A stretch of DNA of 5,732 nt from positions 1 through 5,732 of the forward strand of contig USML01000101.1 of NCBI GenBank assembly GCA_900555855.1, written 5' to 3'. Each line of letters begins with the position of its first letter. Positions within the stretch are counted from its first letter, which is position 1. The stretch comes from an uncultured Eubacteriales bacterium. Lineage in GTDB: Bacteria > Bacillota > Clostridia > Oscillospirales > Butyricicoccaceae. The position numbers and the translations under genes are program-made. This document shows positions 4,789 to 5,732 of this stretch, piece after piece. The notes under the pieces were generated by a model that did no database searches, was not told the origin of the DNA, and was given only the letters and a program-made list of their open reading frames with translations.

Positions 4789-5732
4789 TCTGCAGCCACC
4801 TTCCCTTTCATCAGCTCAATAAAGGGATTGAAATACTCAGCGCTCTTGATGACCACGCCGCTGAGGCCCTTGCCGCCGTCCTTGGGACGCTTGACATCGG
4901 CAAAGATACCCTTTTCAATGGTGGTGAACAGACCCAGCTTTTCGATCTCAGCCAGCAGATCGGTGGCCTTGGTCAGGACCTCGTTTGCACGGGTCTGGAT
5001 AATGCCGCCCTCTTTGTAGGTGAGCTCGCTGCCCAGGTCCTTCATGGTGCGGAAGATATACTGCGCGTTCTCGATGGAGAGGGCGCGGTCAGACATGAAG
5101 GGAGTGTGGATGGCCTCGGTGAGCATGCCCAGCAGGTGCAGCCGCTGGCCGGTGAGGATGGTGACCATGTTGAACAGGGCATCCTGGATGTGGCCGCGGA
5201 AGATGTTGCCGGTCATGAACTTCGTGGGAGGCATATACTTCAGGGGAGCCTTGGGGAAGATCTCACGGGCCATCTGGGCCTGCGCCAGCTCGTAAAGGAA
5301 GGTATCCTCCACGGAGGGATCCATCTCAAAGGCATGGCCCAGACCCATCTGCTCCTCGCGCATGCCTGCGCGGACGGCAAAGGCCTCGTTCAGGAACTGG
5401 GAAGCCAGAACGGTGTGGGCGGCGGTGATGGCGTCGTCGGTGGTCAGGTAGTTGTCCTCACCGGTGTTGATGATGACGCCGGCATAGCCGTTGATGACGC
5501 GGGAGAAATACTGGTCCACGATGGTGCGCTGCATATTGATGTCGCGGAACAGGATGCCGTAAAGGGCGTCGTTCAGCATGACATCCAGACGCTCCAGCGC
5601 GCCCATGGCGGCGATCTCCGGCATGCACAGACCGGAGCAGTAGTTGCACAGACGGATATAGCGCTTCTGCTCGCGGCCCACCTCGTCCAGCGCTGCGCGC
5701 ATCAGACTGAAGTTCTCCTGGGTGGCGTAGGT
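4785..5732 (-). CDS. kamD: Lysine 5,6-aminomutase, alpha subunit, C-terminal part (5' end outside window)
   Basis: 315 codons of the alpha subunit; the frame stays open to the right edge (TYATQENFSLMRAALDE), so the first internal ATG at 5702 is not the start. The family protein is about 520 residues, so roughly 200 N-terminal residues are missing. Recognisable stretches are LCNYCSGLCMPEIAAMG, GYAGVIINTGEDNYLTTDDA, the aromatic/polar TIM-barrel segments KYMPPTKFMTGNIF and TGQRLHLLGMLTEAIHTPF, and the C-terminal signature GIFADVKRPKDGGKGLSGV. The alpha subunit forms the TIM barrel that caps the cofactors carried by KamE. It is the first visible gene of the leftward operon; the promoter and any kamA, kdd, kce or kal partners must lie further right or elsewhere. 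It ends KGKVAAE, with its TGA inside the kamE start. Confidence 0.96.
   Translation of the reverse strand, partial: TYATQENFSLMRAALDEVGREQKRYIRLCNYCSGLCMPEIAAMGALERLDVMLNDALYGILFRDINMQRTIVDQYFSRVINGYAGVIINTGEDNYLTTDDAITAAHTVLASQFLNEAFAVRAGMREEQMGLGHAFEMDPSVEDTFLYELAQAQMAREIFPKAPLKYMPPTKFMTGNIFRGHIQDALFNMVTILTGQRLHLLGMLTEAIHTPFMSDRALSIENAQYIFRTMKDLGSELTYKEGGIIQTRANEVLTKATDLLAEIEKLGLFTTIEKGIFADVKRPKDGGKGLSGVVIKSAEYFNPFIELMKGKVAAE

Noticed and set aside
3979..5019. 346-codon plus-strand open frame opposite kamE/kamD
   Set aside because: It is the antisense shadow of two clearly recognised minus-strand genes and has no promoter or family resemblance.

Overview
The window looks like a chromosomal segment of a GC-rich anaerobic Firmicute, probably an amino-acid-fermenting, butyrate-forming clostridium of the Oscillospiraceae type. 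I infer this from the lysine 5,6-aminomutase and CoA-transferase genes, the strong AGGAGG ribosome sites, the TTGACN-17-TATAAT promoters and the GC-biased codon use. I cannot name the species from sequence alone.

Plus strand, left half. The window opens inside the 3' end of an exodeoxyribonuclease III gene, which is followed by a clean intrinsic terminator. A well-formed promoter and a roughly 90-base leader with a small hairpin then precede a 419-residue multispanning membrane protein of the DUF819/YjcL family (1852 end), which has its own strong terminator. The T-tract of that terminator runs into the -35 of the next promoter, which drives a 55-residue protein with two membrane segments and no recognised function. 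Next is a complete tRNA-Gly(GCC) with encoded CCA, a near-consensus promoter and a terminator.

Minus strand, right half. An operon enters from beyond the right edge and is read leftward: kamD (3' part, alpha subunit of lysine 5,6-aminomutase), kamE (beta subunit, complete, ATGA overlap with kamD), a 138-base structured spacer, then two subunits of an AtoD/AtoA-type acyl-CoA:acetoacetate CoA-transferase that overlap at TAATG. The operon ends in a 14-bp-stem terminator facing the tRNA terminator.

How the genes fit together. KamDE is the B12/PLP enzyme that moves the terminal amino group of beta-lysine (or D-lysine) to the neighbouring carbon in anaerobic lysine degradation. The CoA-transferase fits the step of the same pathway in which butyryl-CoA and acetoacetate exchange CoA, giving butyrate and acetoacetyl-CoA. 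The intermediate enzymes (kdd, kce, kal) and kamA are not in the window and would be expected upstream, to the right, or elsewhere. The DUF819 membrane protein is convergent with this operon; a link to substrate or product transport is possible but unproven. I see no mobile element, CRISPR array or phage gene. The most interesting items are the non-canonical CoA-transferase motifs, the structured kamE-atoD spacer, and the uncharacterised DUF819 transporter-like protein and 55-residue membrane protein.
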